A DNA stretch of 64,000 nt from Pseudomonas syringae CC1557 (GCF_000452705.1 NZ_CP007014.1:2108001-2172000); one strand, 5' to 3'; positions 10,040 to 19,637 are shown, counted from the stretch's first letter. Made by a program: numbers and translations. Notes: a model not told the origin generated them from the sequence alone.

Positions 10040-13000
10040 TCAGCCCTGATCGCTGTCTTTAGCCTGTTGCGCCTCAAGTGCCTTCTCAAGTTCGTCCATT
10101 GCCAGGTCCATTGCCTCGTGGCACGCCTTCAGCTGTGCCTCTGACCCTTCTGGTTCGCATGCCTGTTCAATGGCATCACAGGCCTGGACGACTCTGTCGG
10201 CACTGATGATCCGTGCAGCCCCTTTGATCCTGTGGGCTATTTCACTGATTTTCCTGCGATCATCGTCGCGCACCAGTTCGGCCAGCATTAACTGGTCGTC
10301 CTTGTTGCTGGACAGTAACTGGGCAATCAGCCGTTCGACCATTTCCGGACGATCGCCGGTCAGGCTGCTGATGCTTTGCAGGTTGAACGGCCGCACCTTG
10401 CGCGGCAGCGGCGTCACTCGGGAAAGCTGTTCGTTAAGGGTTGTCAGGCTGATGGGTTTGAACAGGCAATCGTCCATGCCTGCGTCCAGGCAGCGCTGGA
10501 TTTCCTCGTGCTGCGCATTGGCGGTGAAGCCAAGCACTCTGCAGCGTGGCTGGCTGTCAGCAAGCTCGCGGGTGCGGATCGAGCGCGCCAGGTCGTAGCC
10601 ATTCATGATTGGCATGTTGCAGTCGGCGACCACCAGATCAAAATCTCCGGCGATCCAGCGTTGCAGCCCTTGCGCACCATTTTCGGCCATTTCGCAATGA
10701 TGACCGAGGAAACCGAGCTGCTGGCACAGCAGCAGCCGATTGGCAGGATGGTCATCCACCACGAGTATGTTCAGAACCTGCTGCGCTTGCGGCACGTCAG
10801 TCACAACAGCAGGCAGGCTGGCCAGTGGTTCCAGTGTGGTCAGTACCAGCTGCATATTGACTCGCGTACCGATACCCGGCTCGCTTTCAAGCGACAGGTT
10901 GCCGCCCATCATCGTGCACAGGCTGCGGCAGATCACCAGCCCCAGCCCGGCGCCGGTCCTGGCCATCTGTCCGGTATTGTCAGCCTGGGCGAAGGGTTCG
11001 AACAGGCGCTGCTGATCCTCGACACTGATACCTATGCCACTGTCCTGCACCGTAATGTGCACATGCAGTTGTTGAGGATCTGGCGTGTCGGGGGCTTGCA
11101 GGCTGATCTTCACCTGGCCGTAGCGGGTGAATTTGATCGCATTGCTGACCAGATTCGACAGGATCTGCTTGAAGCGCAACGGGTCGATCAACACGTCGGC
11201 GTTGATTCGGCTGTCCAGCTCCAGTACCAGATTGAGGTCTTTCTGGCGCGCCAGGCCATCGAATACCCGGACCACCGATTCCACCAGTTGTCGCAGGTTG
11301 GCGCGTTCCGGATTCAGTGCCAGTCGCCCGGATTCGATGCGTGCTATATCGAGGATATCGCCGATCAGGTCCAGCAGCTCATTGGCCGAGCTGTAGGCAA
11401 CCTCGATGGCAGGGCGATCCAGTTCGCCGTGATCGGCACGCTTGAGTGCCAGTTCAAGCATGCCGATCACCGCGTTCATGGGCGTGCGGATTTCATGGCT
11501 CATGGTCGCCAGAAAGGTGCTCTTGGCGCGGCTGGCGGCGTCCGCCTGCTCCTTGGCGGTCTGCAGTTCTTCGATAAGCTGACGACGCTCGCTGATGTCG
11601 ATCCAGCCGCCAATGATGCCCTGTACTTCGCCCAGAGAATCACGAAACGGCAGAATCCAGTGGTAGATGGTCAACTGACGGTCGCCGATATGCAGGAGCC
11701 GGTCGAGAATCAGCGCTGTGTTGCTGGCCATGACGCGCTCATAGTCAGCGGCGTATTCGCGTGCCTCGAAAGCGTTGCCCAGTCCCCCTTCGGTAGCGCT
11801 CTTGCCGATGATGTCTTCGCGCTGCGTGGAAAAGGTCCTGAGGTAACTGTCGTTGCACATGCGCAGCAGACCATCGCGATCACGCACATAAATCGGGTGG
11901 GGTGTGCCGTTGACCAGCGCACTCATGAACTCGAACTGATCGCTCAGCGCTCGCTCTGCCGCTTCGCGCTGACGGATCTGTCGCCGCATCCAGGCGTTCC
12001 AGGCCAGCAGGCCTATCAGCAGCAGGCCGGCACCGGCCAGGATCTGATAGATCAGCCGCTGATAATCGTGCCACTTGGCGCTGGACGGCGTGTAGACGCG
12101 CCAGCGATTGTTGATCGCAGCCAGGTCCTGAGGCGCGATGCTGGCCAGTGCCTTGTCGAGGATCGAGCTCAGTTCGATGGCGTTGCGTGAGGTCGCCATC
12201 GAGATCAGCGCTGGTTCTTCGCCGATAGTCGCGGTCATCTGTAAGCGCTCTTCGAAGATGCCGGAAGACAGAAAATAGTTGGCGCTGAGCAGCGAGGTAA
12301 CAGCCCCTTCGGTTCGGCCCACCGCGAGCATGTCCAGCGCCTGAAAGGGGTTGTCTATCTCCAGCGGTACGACCTTCGGGTATTTGCGTTGCAGCCATTC
12401 CAGCATCGGGCTGCCCTGAGTGATGGCCAGACGTTTGCCATCCATTTGTTCCAGATAACTCGGTGAGCCCTGGTCTTTGCGAGTGACCAGCACGAACGAA
12501 TTATCGATGTAAGGGCGGGTGAAACTCAGCCGGTCTTGACGCTCGTCACTGGAGACCAGTGCGCCGATCATGTCTGCCTGGCCCTGACTGATCTGATTCT
12601 GCATGTCGGTCAGGCTCGGCGAGCGCTTGACGTCGAATTTCAAACCGGTGCGCAGGCGTATCAGTTCGAGCAGGTCGGCGGTGATTCCGCGAAAGTTACC
12701 CTTGGCGTCGAAGAACGTCAGCGGTGCATACGCCTCGTTCACCACCACCCGCACGCTGGGATGCTGGGCAATCCAGCGTTCTTCGCGCTGCGTCAGTTGC
12801 AGCTTCTGATCGGTGAGCATCAAATCGTTGCCGGCACTCCAGCGCCGGGAGATGTCGATACGCTCGTCGACCGGGATTGCCTTGAGCGTTTGATTGATAA
12901 CCTCCAGCAAACGCGTGTTGTCGCCATGCACGGCAAAACTGAAACCGTTGGCTTCATGCTTGCCGAAACTGGCCATCTGCACGTTGTTCAGGTAGCCCTT

Positions 13001-13666
13001 GTTGATGATGTATTGCGTTGAAATCGTATCGCCGAGAAATACGTCGGCCTGATTGAAGGCTACCGCGTTGATCGCATTCTGGAAGGACGGGTAGGTCTTG
13101 AGATTTGCACCCGGGTACGTAGCTTCGACATCGGCAGGCGGCAGATAGTGATAGACCATGCTCAGGCGCATGCCTTTAAGGCCGTCTTTCAGCGGGCGTG
13201 TTTCGCCGATGCGGGTCACCAGCACCGGCTGATCCACTGAATAGGGCTGTGACAGCCTGATATCGCGCGCGACGACTTCGTAGCCATTGGCGGTGCCCAG
13301 CAGGTCGATTGTGCCGTCGACCAGCGCCCTGATCGCTGCATCGCGGCTTTCGAAACGCTTGACCCTGATCGGCAGGTCCAGCGCTTTCGAAATGATACCG
13401 GCGTAATCGGCAGTGATACCTTCGTAATCGTTGCCGGAGATGGTGATGTCAAATGGCGGGTAATCGGGCGCCGAAGTACCGAGGATCAGTTCGCGTCGCC
13501 CTCGCACCCACTGCCATTGGCCGCTGTCCAGCTTCACGTCCATGTGAGCCGGGCTTGAGCGACCGAGCAGGGTGTAATGGTCGGCAGCCTCAAGGCTGGT
13601 CTGAATAGCCCAGACCAGGCATACGCCTATGGCCGGTATCAATAATTGTCTGAAACGCTTGGACAT
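10040..13666 (-). CDS. BvgS/EvgS-type hybrid sensor histidine kinase
   Basis: A 1208-residue phosphorelay kinase. A signal or membrane segment is followed by two tandem periplasmic SBP_bac_3 (Venus-flytrap) domains (about 55-280 and 290-525), a membrane segment (about 540-558) and a PAS domain (about 575-695). Then come HisKA with phospho-acceptor His724 (TMSHEIRTPMN), a HATPase with N box SNAIKF and GAGLGL, a receiver with Asp1015 and an Hpt domain with His1145 (SEIAHRIKGA). All phosphotransfer residues are intact. This is the architecture of BvgS, EvgS and RocS1. The partner regulator starts 8 nt upstream at 13675, so the two form an operon with the regulator first. The ligand is unknown. 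Confidence 0.92.
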   Translation of the reverse strand: MSKRFRQLLIPAIGVCLVWAIQTSLEAADHYTLLGRSSPAHMDVKLDSGQWQWVRGRRELILGTSAPDYPPFDITISGNDYEGITADYAGIISKALDLPIRVKRFESRDAAIRALVDGTIDLLGTANGYEVVARDIRLSQPYSVDQPVLVTRIGETRPLKDGLKGMRLSMVYHYLPPADVEATYPGANLKTYPSFQNAINAVAFNQADVFLGDTISTQYIINKGYLNNVQMASFGKHEANGFSFAVHGDNTRLLEVINQTLKAIPVDERIDISRRWSAGNDLMLTDQKLQLTQREERWIAQHPSVRVVVNEAYAPLTFFDAKGNFRGITADLLELIRLRTGLKFDVKRSPSLTDMQNQISQGQADMIGALVSSDERQDRLSFTRPYIDNSFVLVTRKDQGSPSYLEQMDGKRLAITQGSPMLEWLQRKYPKVVPLEIDNPFQALDMLAVGRTEGAVTSLLSANYFLSSGIFEERLQMTATIGEEPALISMATSRNAIELSSILDKALASIAPQDLAAINNRWRVYTPSSAKWHDYQRLIYQILAGAGLLLIGLLAWNAWMRRQIRQREAAERALSDQFEFMSALVNGTPHPIYVRDRDGLLRMCNDSYLRTFSTQREDIIGKSATEGGLGNAFEAREYAADYERVMASNTALILDRLLHIGDRQLTIYHWILPFRDSLGEVQGIIGGWIDISERRQLIEELQTAKEQADAASRAKSTFLATMSHEIRTPMNAVIGMLELALKRADHGELDRPAIEVAYSSANELLDLIGDILDIARIESGRLALNPERANLRQLVESVVRVFDGLARQKDLNLVLELDSRINADVLIDPLRFKQILSNLVSNAIKFTRYGQVKISLQAPDTPDPQQLHVHITVQDSGIGISVEDQQRLFEPFAQADNTGQMARTGAGLGLVICRSLCTMMGGNLSLESEPGIGTRVNMQLVLTTLEPLASLPAVVTDVPQAQQVLNILVVDDHPANRLLLCQQLGFLGHHCEMAENGAQGLQRWIAGDFDLVVADCNMPIMNGYDLARSIRTRELADSQPRCRVLGFTANAQHEEIQRCLDAGMDDCLFKPISLTTLNEQLSRVTPLPRKVRPFNLQSISSLTGDRPEMVERLIAQLLSSNKDDQLMLAELVRDDDRRKISEIAHRIKGAARIISADRVVQACDAIEQACEPEGSEAQLKACHEAMDLAMDELEKALEAQQAKDSDQG

Positions 13667-13674
13667 CCGTTATC

Positions 13675-14301
13675 TCACACTAGCGCGTTACGTTTCGCCA
13701 TCTCGATAAGGTCTACCAAGGTTTTTGTTTTCAGTTTTTGCATAAGACGGGTTTTGTAAGTACTGACCGTCTTGTTGCTCAGGAACATGCCTTTGGCTAT
13801 TTCCTTGTTGGAACGGCCCTGGGCGAACAACTGCAATACCATCAGTTCGCGATCGTTAACCAACTTGAACAGCTCGAGCTCGCTGGAATTGCCATCTTCA
13901 CGAACGGCACACGCCAATGCCTGACTGGGAAAGTAATTGTAGCCGGATAATACAGCTTTCACCGAACTGAGCAGTTCGCTCAGGTCCTCCTGCTTGCATA
14001 CGTAGCCGGAAGCCCCGGACTGCATGCAGCGAATGGCAAACAGATCGGGCGTTTGCGAGGTCAGTACGAGAATTTTCGAGGGCAGGCCCATGGTGTTGAA
14101 GCGGGCCAATACTTCAAGGCCATCGAGCTTGGGAATGCTGATATCGAGGATGATCAGGTCGGGCATGCATTCGCGAACCATTTGCATTGCATCGACACCG
14201 TTGTCGGTTTCGCCCACCACTTCATAGTTTTCGTTCTCCAGCAGCATTCTTACAGCCAGCCGGATAACCGGGTGGTCATCGATGATAAAAACTGAGTTCA
14301 T
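13675..14301 (-). CDS. LuxR/FixJ-type response regulator (BvgA/EvgA/RocA-like)
   Basis: A 208-residue regulator. The receiver domain (residues 1-120) has the acidic pair in FIIDDHP and the phospho-acceptor Asp in LIILDISIPK; the C-terminal LuxR helix-turn-helix reads GRSNKEIAKGMFLSNKTVSTYK. It is transcribed ahead of the hybrid kinase with an 8-nt gap and is therefore its likely target. By analogy with RocA1, BvgA and EvgA it would control surface or virulence functions, but no target is evident here. The upstream region (14302-14667) contains short repeats that could be autoregulatory sites. Confidence 0.92.
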   Translation of the reverse strand: MNSVFIIDDHPVIRLAVRMLLENENYEVVGETDNGVDAMQMVRECMPDLIILDISIPKLDGLEVLARFNTMGLPSKILVLTSQTPDLFAIRCMQSGASGYVCKQEDLSELLSSVKAVLSGYNYFPSQALACAVREDGNSSELELFKLVNDRELMVLQLFAQGRSNKEIAKGMFLSNKTVSTYKTRLMQKLKTKTLVDLIEMAKRNALV

Positions 14302-14667
14302 ATTTTATTCCATACAAGCAGCGAAGAAAGCGCGCACCTTAGCTCAGATGATCGTGCAGGCACATGAAGAGACTTGGTCGGCAGGCATATATAGGAAAAG
14401 TCCTACAGTAATTAACGTATGGGAGTACGTAAAAGCCTACGTGAAACACGAGTGCGTTTAAAAGTCGAAGCGTATTTTCTGTAAGTGTCACTAACTGATT
14501 AACAAATTGTTTATAACCTTCAGGAATCATCATTCATGTTTAGTGTTACTTTCCTACAGTTCCAAAAGTGGATTCACTAAGGGCCTCGGCCGTTCATTGC
14601 TCCGCCTGTAAGTACTGGTATATGAAGAGGTCACTGTATTCACGCCGACATGTGCAAAATCCGCCGC
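14302..14667. other. Upstream region of the response regulator, with short repeats
   Basis: A 366-nt gap between the receiver-only gene and the response regulator, both on the minus strand. It is AT-richer than its flanks. It holds CCTACAGT twice (14402-14409 and 14552-14559) and an interrupted palindrome ACGTA-N6-TACGT (14415-14430), followed by a further TACGTG. No open frame here looks coding. Regulatory meaning is a guess. Confidence 0.35.
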
Positions 14668-15066
14668 TCAGTCCTGAACGGATTGCGTATCGAGCAGGCG
14701 ACTCAGGTCGGGACCGTGCAAGGGCTTGCGCAGATAGCCAAGCAGCGGCAGGTTGCGTTTCAGGGCGGATTGGCGCAAGTCTTCAAGCTGCGCATCGGGC
14801 AGGCCGCTGAGCAGAATGGCCTGGCGTGCCAGACCGTGACGGAGCGCCTGGTCAATGAGTTCAAGACCGCTCAGATCGGGCAGGCCCTGGTCACACAGCA
14901 GCAGGTCGTAGGGCTCGGGGCTGCGCTGCATGGCGGTCATCGCGTCTGCTGCAGTGAGGGCCGGTGTCAGCAGAAAGTAGCCCTGATTGTTGAGCAGCAC
15001 CTCTGTGGCGATCAATTGAAAGGGGTGATCCTCCACCAGCAGGATGCGCAGATTGTTTCTGGACAT
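14668..15066 (-). CDS. Stand-alone receiver domain protein (RocR-type receiver without EAL)
   Basis: A 132-residue protein that is only a CheY-like receiver: acidic residues in ILLVEDHPFQ, phospho-acceptor Asp in LLLCDQGLPDLSG, and the conserved Lys in GYLRKPLHG. Its sequence recalls the receiver of RocR/VieA-type proteins, which normally continue into a c-di-GMP-cleaving EAL domain. Here the frame stops right after the receiver. Next to a RocS/RocA-like pair it could act as a phosphate sink or competitor for the Hpt domain. The receiver assignment is firm; the function is inferred. Confidence 0.85.
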   Translation of the reverse strand: MSRNNLRILLVEDHPFQLIATEVLLNNQGYFLLTPALTAADAMTAMQRSPEPYDLLLCDQGLPDLSGLELIDQALRHGLARQAILLSGLPDAQLEDLRQSALKRNLPLLGYLRKPLHGPDLSRLLDTQSVQD

Positions 15067-15260
15067 GGTTTTTCCGGAAAGGCACTGGCGATGCAGCTAC
15101 GCATCGTCAGGCGTCATGCGAACCCGTAAGCGTCGCAGGCAGATGGATAAGGTGCCTACAAGGCAGTGAAGTGGCTGGGATTATTGAGGGATGCAAGAAA
15201 TGCTGCGATAGGATTCGTCTGACAAGCGTGTAGGGCTTATCTGTATTTTTCGGAAGCGAG

Positions 15261-15307
15261 AAAAATCGACCGACGCCCACTCGCAAGCGTGCGGGCGTTC
15301 AGTCGAT
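15261..15307 (-). terminator. Rho-independent terminator of dgt
   Basis: On the minus strand an outer 6-bp stem (15265-15270 with 15302-15307) encloses an inner GC-rich hairpin (arms around 15273-15280 and 15291-15298). A run of T follows immediately (A residues at 15261-15264 on the plus strand). It lies just beyond the dgt stop. Confidence 0.7.
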
Positions 15308-15317
15308 CGGTGAAGGG

Positions 15318-16658
15318 TTATATCTGCCCTGAGCGTCCGGTCATTTCTCTGGCCATTTCGCTGGCGTAGCTGTCGGTCATGCCGGCGATGAAGTCGATCA
15401 TGCGCAGGAACGAGGCATGCAGCGGCGCTTTCGGGTCAGGCGCGCTGTTACCCAGCAGGTCCAGAATCCGGCGGTGCTTGAACGAAGTGGTCCTGCCGCC
15501 AAATTGTTCGAGCGCTGCACCGCAAAACGCGTTGAGCAGTATTTCCAGCGTGGTGTAGGCGCCGATTTCATGCAGCGTCTTGCGTTTGTCCTGGAATATT
15601 TTCTTGCGCGCCATGTCCTTGGCGCTCAAGACGCAGCGTTTGGCTGGCCCGTGCATGTGCTCGACCAGATCGCCTGGCAGGGTGCCGGCCAGCAGGGCGT
15701 CCTGTTGTTCGACAAACGCCCTGGCTGCGGCGTTGGTCAGGTGCTCGATGGCCTTGCCGCGCAGGATCGCCAGCTTGCGGCGTCGTGAGTCGCCCGGTCC
15801 GAGCTGGCGATAGGTTTCCGGCAGGTCATCGCCGACCAGCCCCAGCAGCAGTGACTCCACTTCCGCGTAGTCCAGCAGCTCCATCTCCAGCCCGTCTTCC
15901 AGATCGATCAGGGCATAGCAGATGTCGTCTGCGGCTTCCATCAGGTAGACCAGCGGATGCCGCGCCCAACGCTGCTCTTCAAGCTGCGGCAGACCGAGTT
16001 TGCCGGCGATCTGCTCGAGGATCGGCAATTCGCTTTGATAGCAGCCGAACTTGTGCTTTTTATAGCCCAGCGAATCAGCGTGCCGGGCGGTCCACGGATA
16101 TTTCAGGTAGGTGCCCAGTGTGGCGTAGGTCAGGCGCGTGCCGCCGTCGAACTGGTGATATTCCAGCTGGGTCAGAACCCTGAACCCCTGAGCGTTGCCT
16201 TCGAAATTGAGGAAGTCGTTGCGCTCGGTCTCGCTCATCGCATCCAGCCAGCCGCGCCCGGCAGCCTGATTGAACCAGTTGCGGATCGCGTCTTCGCCCG
16301 AATGACCAAATGGCGGGTTGCCAATGTCATGGGCCAGGCAGGCAGATTGCACCACCATGCCCAGATCGCTGGGGTCGCACCAGTCGGGCAGGGCAGAGCG
16401 CAGGGTTTCACCCACACGCATGCCCAGCGAGCGGCCTACGCAGCTGACTTCAAGCGAGTGGGTCAGGCGCGTATGAATATGATCGTTGCTGGTCACCGGA
16501 TGGACCTGGGTCTTGCGCCCCAGACGGCGAAAGGCGCCGGAAAAGATGATCCGGTCGTGGTCCTTGTGGAACGGGCTGCGCCCCAGTTCTTCGGGACTGT
16601 GCAGGGTTTTGCCAAGTCGTTCGCGGTTAAGCAGGGTCTGCCAATCCAAGGCGGTCAC
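15318..16658 (-). CDS. dgt: dGTP triphosphohydrolase-like HD-domain protein
   Basis: A 446-residue HD-superfamily phosphohydrolase that cleaves dNTPs, typically dGTP, to the nucleoside and triphosphate. Metal-binding signatures include the H of [15 protein letters not shown] near the N-terminus and the HD pair in [19 protein letters not shown]. The length and the start [16 protein letters not shown] match the dGTPase-like family (type 2) of pseudomonads. It is monocistronic with its own terminator. Substrate preference within the dNTPs cannot be read from sequence. Confidence 0.92.
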   Translation of the reverse strand: MTALDWQTLLNRERLGKTLHSPEELGRSPFHKDHDRIIFSGAFRRLGRKTQVHPVTSNDHIHTRLTHSLEVSCVGRSLGMRVGETLRSALPDWCDPSDLGMVVQSACLAHDIGNPPFGHSGEDAIRNWFNQAAGRGWLDAMSETERNDFLNFEGNAQGFRVLTQLEYHQFDGGTRLTYATLGTYLKYPWTARHADSLGYKKHKFGCYQSELPILEQIAGKLGLPQLEEQRWARHPLVYLMEAADDICYALIDLEDGLEMELLDYAEVESLLLGLVGDDLPETYRQLGPGDSRRRKLAILRGKAIEHLTNAAARAFVEQQDALLAGTLPGDLVEHMHGPAKRCVLSAKDMARKKIFQDKRKTLHEIGAYTTLEILLNAFCGAALEQFGGRTTSFKHRRILDLLGNSAPDPKAPLHASFLRMIDFIAGMTDSYASEMAREMTGRSGQI

Positions 16659-16743
16659 TCCGTTAAAAGTCGTTGCCTAGCTTCCCGGTTCGACACGCTG
16701 GCCGCAAGGGCTTCAGGCGGTACGCACAGAAACAGGCCTCATG

Positions 16744-16782
16744 AAAAAGCAAATGCCCGCCCCGGGGTTCCGGGGCAGGCAT
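16744..16782 (-). terminator. Terminator of the yqjD-E-K-like operon
   Basis: A long GC-rich inverted repeat (16753-16782, arms of about 12 bp with one G.U pair) is followed in the minus direction by TTGCTTTTTC. It lies about 40 nt beyond the stop of the last gene in the operon. Confidence 0.75.
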
Positions 16783-16820
16783 GTACGTTCAAGCTTGATT
16801 CACACAAATAGCCGCAGCGA

Positions 16821-17177
16821 TCAAAGTCTTCTGTTGCGATTCTGTATGGCACGACTTTGCATGGCCACCTTGATCAGCGGCGTCAACGTAATGCCCAGTT
16901 TCAGCAGGCGACCCAGCAGGCTGGTGCGCCCGGTCTTGGCACGCTTGCCGCTCAGAAAGCCGAGCAGTGCGACCGACCCCACCCCCCAGAGCGGCGCGTG
17001 ACGGAAGCCAAGCGCGCTTTTCCAGTCGTGGCGAATACCCCGAAAGCGTTGCAGCGGCTGCAACAGTTGCGTGGATTCATGGCGTATTTCCTGACGGTGC
17101 ATCTCCATGCGCAAGCGGATCAGTGCCTTGCGCAATTCGCGTCGGGTATTGCTCTGGTGCGATTTCGGTTCACTCAT
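16821..17177 (-). CDS. YqjK-like basic protein
   Basis: A 118-residue, strongly basic protein with one possible hydrophobic segment (about 65-77, PLWGVGSVALLGF) and an Arg-rich N-terminus. By position it corresponds to YqjK in the E. coli yqjD-yqjE-yqjK cluster; sequence resemblance is modest and the function is unknown. Its ATG overlaps the stop of the preceding gene by 4 nt, so translation is coupled. A terminator follows. Confidence 0.7.
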   Translation of the reverse strand: MSEPKSHQSNTRRELRKALIRLRMEMHRQEIRHESTQLLQPLQRFRGIRHDWKSALGFRHAPLWGVGSVALLGFLSGKRAKTGRTSLLGRLLKLGITLTPLIKVAMQSRAIQNRNRRL

Positions 17178-17566
17178 GGCATCAATCGCTCACGGTCATT
17201 GGCCAGTTCTTCGAGAGTCGCGTGAAACGGCGACGACTCATCGAAAATAGCTGACTTCAGGCGCAATCCGCAGAAGATAGCGGCCAGGAAGTAGAACGTA
17301 CACAGGCCGATGATTCCGGCCAGTCGATAACTGTCCCACAGAACGATCAGCAGCAATGCCGAGAGTCCGGTCAGCAGCAGCAGACCGAAAACCAGTGCCA
17401 GACCGGCGAACAGGAGCAGGCTGACGGTTCGTGCTTTCTGTTCCTGCAACTCAATGCCGAACAGTTCGACATGGGTGTGCAACAGGCCAAGAAAAGCAGC
17501 GCCGAGACGCCGTGGTGAAGAGCCCGGAGTTCCCTCGGGCGGTGCTGATTCCGTTCCAAGAGTCAT
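17174..17566 (-). CDS. YqjE/phage-holin-like inner membrane protein
   Basis: A 130-residue protein with two strong membrane segments (about 47-75 and 80-105; SLLLFAGLALVFGLLLLTGL opens the first). It belongs to the YqjE (holin superfamily III-like) family and sits between a DUF883 gene and a YqjK-like gene, as in enterobacteria. It is probably part of an envelope-associated complex with its neighbours; no enzymatic role is apparent. Confidence 0.82.
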   Translation of the reverse strand: MTLGTESAPPEGTPGSSPRRLGAAFLGLLHTHVELFGIELQEQKARTVSLLLFAGLALVFGLLLLTGLSALLLIVLWDSYRLAGIIGLCTFYFLAAIFCGLRLKSAIFDESSPFHATLEELANDRERLMP

Positions 17567-17570
17567 GATG

Positions 17571-17885
17571 TTAGCGCCTTGTAGCCAGCAGACCGATCAG
17601 AAAACCAACACCTGCAGCGATACCGACCGACTGCCAGGGATTGTTCTGAACGTAATCTTCGGTGGCAACGACTGCCGCTTCACCGCGCTCACGCAGCGAG
17701 TCTTCGGTAGTCTTCAGCGTCTCTTTGGCACGCAGCAGGCTTTCACGGATCTGAGCACGCAGTTCGTCAGCCTGATCACCTGCCAGGGACGCCGTGTGCG
17801 CCAGCAGTTTCTCGGTGTCGGCAACCAGTACCTGAAAGTCGGCTCTCAGGATTTCCTGAGCATTCTGTGCGGTTTCGCGAGCCAT
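17571..17885 (-). CDS. YqjD/ElaB-type DUF883 membrane protein
   Basis: A 104-residue protein: a long charged amphipathic helix (about 1-80) followed by one C-terminal membrane segment (SVGIAAGVGFLIGLLATRR). This is the tail-anchored layout of YqjD/ElaB, which bind ribosomes at the inner membrane in stationary-phase E. coli. The start at 17885 (MARETAQNAQE) is chosen because homologues begin there; the frame is open 14 codons more. It is the first gene of a three-gene operon. Confidence 0.88.
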   Translation of the reverse strand: MARETAQNAQEILRADFQVLVADTEKLLAHTASLAGDQADELRAQIRESLLRAKETLKTTEDSLRERGEAAVVATEDYVQNNPWQSVGIAAGVGFLIGLLATRR

Positions 17886-18166
17886 GATTTTCTCCGTTTG
17901 GGTGGCGTATGGATGTTTCGAGTGCAAGTGATTCCTGAAGGTTCACTTCGATTGCTGCATCGTGACCGATCAGGCGCTTTACAGCCGCTGTACCTTACTC
18001 CAAAAGGGCGGGTCAGGAAAAATCAGTGCTGAGCGAGACATTTGGGGGTTCCGTATTTCTGGCCTTTGGCTATGCTCCACACGGGCCATCCCGATCAGGG
18101 TCAAAAAGCGCACGCCCAGCCTGGCAATCAACAGGTTTCTGAAAATACCGAGAGGATGGAGAAGGC

Positions 18167-19252
18167 ATGGAGCGGCTGTATTCCCTGCAAGGTCTCAGGG
18201 GCATTGCAGTCCTTGGCGTGGTGCTGTTTCACATGATGTCGGTAGAGAGCAAATTTTCCGGCGGCGATATCCTGCTGCCGCCGCTGCTCGACTTCTTCCA
18301 GTTGGGGGTCGATCTGTTCTTTGTCATCAGTGGGTTCGTGATGGTGATCGTCAGCCGCGGCCGCTTTCAGAGCGGCGTGGAGGCGCAACGTTTTCTGTTC
18401 AACAGGCTATCGCGAATCTACCCCACTTACTGGCTGTATTTCTTCATCACCCTGGCGGTCTATCTGGTGCAGCCAGGCATGGTCAACAGCGGACATGGCT
18501 CGTCCAACCTGGTCATGTCGTTCCTGTTGCTGCCCAACGACAAAGTGCTGCTGGTGATGGTTGCCTGGTCGCTGTTGTTCGAGCTGTGGTTCTACGTGGT
18601 GTTCTCCGGCTTGCTGTTGTTCCGCGAACGACTTTTGCCGGTGCTGCTGGGTATCTGGGCGCTGGTCATCATCGTCTTCAACGCGCTGGCCGATTGGCAG
18701 GACTACTCGCCCGCGCTGAAAATCATCCTGCACCCTTACTCGCTGGAATTCATTATCGGTGCGGCGCTGGCGCTGTTCTTCTATGGTCGACACAGCGTGC
18801 GCGTACCTACTGCAGCGGTTTACGCCCTGTTGGGCACGGGGTTGCTGCCGGGCATCGCGCTGATTGGCTATTACCGGCTGTATGACAGTCAGGGCTTGGC
18901 ACGCATGTTGTTGGTCGGTAGCGTATTTGGTGTGCTGGTGCTGACCCTGGCGTTGCTGGAGCGGCGCAAACGGCTTTCGGTGCCTGGCGCTCTGGTGGTC
19001 GTGGGTGACATGTCCTACACGGTCTATCTGTCTCACCTGCTGGTACTTGGCGTTATCGGCCGAATCTGGAGTCTGGTTGGCGCTTGGCCCGAAAGCTATC
19101 TGGATAATCTGTTGTTCGCGCTGCTGATGATGGCGGCGGCGGTCTGCTACGGCTGGGTCGGTTATCGCTGTTTCGAGAAGCCGGTACTGGACCGCGCGAA
19201 TACGTTCAGCAAGCGCCACTTCAAGGCGAATTCAGCGCGGGTGAGCGTTTAG
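18167..19252 (+). CDS. Acyltransferase 3 family (OafA/YrhL) membrane protein
   Basis: A 361-residue polytopic protein with about ten membrane segments. The family motif LQGLRGIAVLGVVLFH at the start includes the conserved Arg and the catalytic-type His22. A second motif, QLGVDLFFVISGFVM, lies near residue 50. Such enzymes O-acylate surface polysaccharides, lipids or peptidoglycan using a cytoplasmic acyl donor. No polysaccharide genes flank it, so the acceptor cannot be inferred. Confidence 0.88.
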   Translation: MERLYSLQGLRGIAVLGVVLFHMMSVESKFSGGDILLPPLLDFFQLGVDLFFVISGFVMVIVSRGRFQSGVEAQRFLFNRLSRIYPTYWLYFFITLAVYLVQPGMVNSGHGSSNLVMSFLLLPNDKVLLVMVAWSLLFELWFYVVFSGLLLFRERLLPVLLGIWALVIIVFNALADWQDYSPALKIILHPYSLEFIIGAALALFFYGRHSVRVPTAAVYALLGTGLLPGIALIGYYRLYDSQGLARMLLVGSVFGVLVLTLALLERRKRLSVPGALVVVGDMSYTVYLSHLLVLGVIGRIWSLVGAWPESYLDNLLFALLMMAAAVCYGWVGYRCFEKPVLDRANTFSKRHFKANSARVSV

Positions 19253-19341
19253 CAAGAAGAGCCTTTGCGGCGACTCGACGTTGTTTCGCACCACGCCTAG
19301 AATAGCGTTTGCTTACCCGTATTGATTGCGAGGATGCACGC

Positions 19342-19584
19342 ATGCCACCGGAATGCCAGTTGTTCGGAACCCCGGGATGTCAGCTGTGCGAGATCGCAGA
19401 ATCGGTGTTGCTGCCGTTTGCGATCGAGCATGGCCTGATGCTTGAACTGATCGATATCAGTGAGGATGAGCAGCTTTTCGAGCGCTACGAGCTGTGCATT
19501 CCCGTATTGCGTCGTGTCGACACCGGGGAAGAGCTGGAATGGCCTTTTGACGCGCCCCAGGTGGCGTCATTCCTGGGCAGTTGA
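19342..19584 (+). CDS. Glutaredoxin-like thiol protein (DUF836)
   Basis: An 80-residue thioredoxin-fold protein with the redox motif GTPGCQLCE near the N-terminus and the cis-proline in CIPVLRRVDTG. It is a short glutaredoxin-like family usually annotated DUF836. The start at 19342 is supported by a GAGG site 8 nt upstream and by the family length; the frame is open 11 codons more. pcaQ follows 53 nt later but need not be co-transcribed. Confidence 0.85.
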   Translation: MPPECQLFGTPGCQLCEIAESVLLPFAIEHGLMLELIDISEDEQLFERYELCIPVLRRVDTGEELEWPFDAPQVASFLGS

Positions 19585-19637
19585 GTGCGTCGCCGAGCGG
19601 CATTTTCCCTTCTTCATTTCCCTGGACCTGACGCGCA

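Noticed and set aside
10376..12190. 604-codon open frame antisense to the hybrid kinase
   Set aside because: Shadow of the kinase gene; no start signal or domain.
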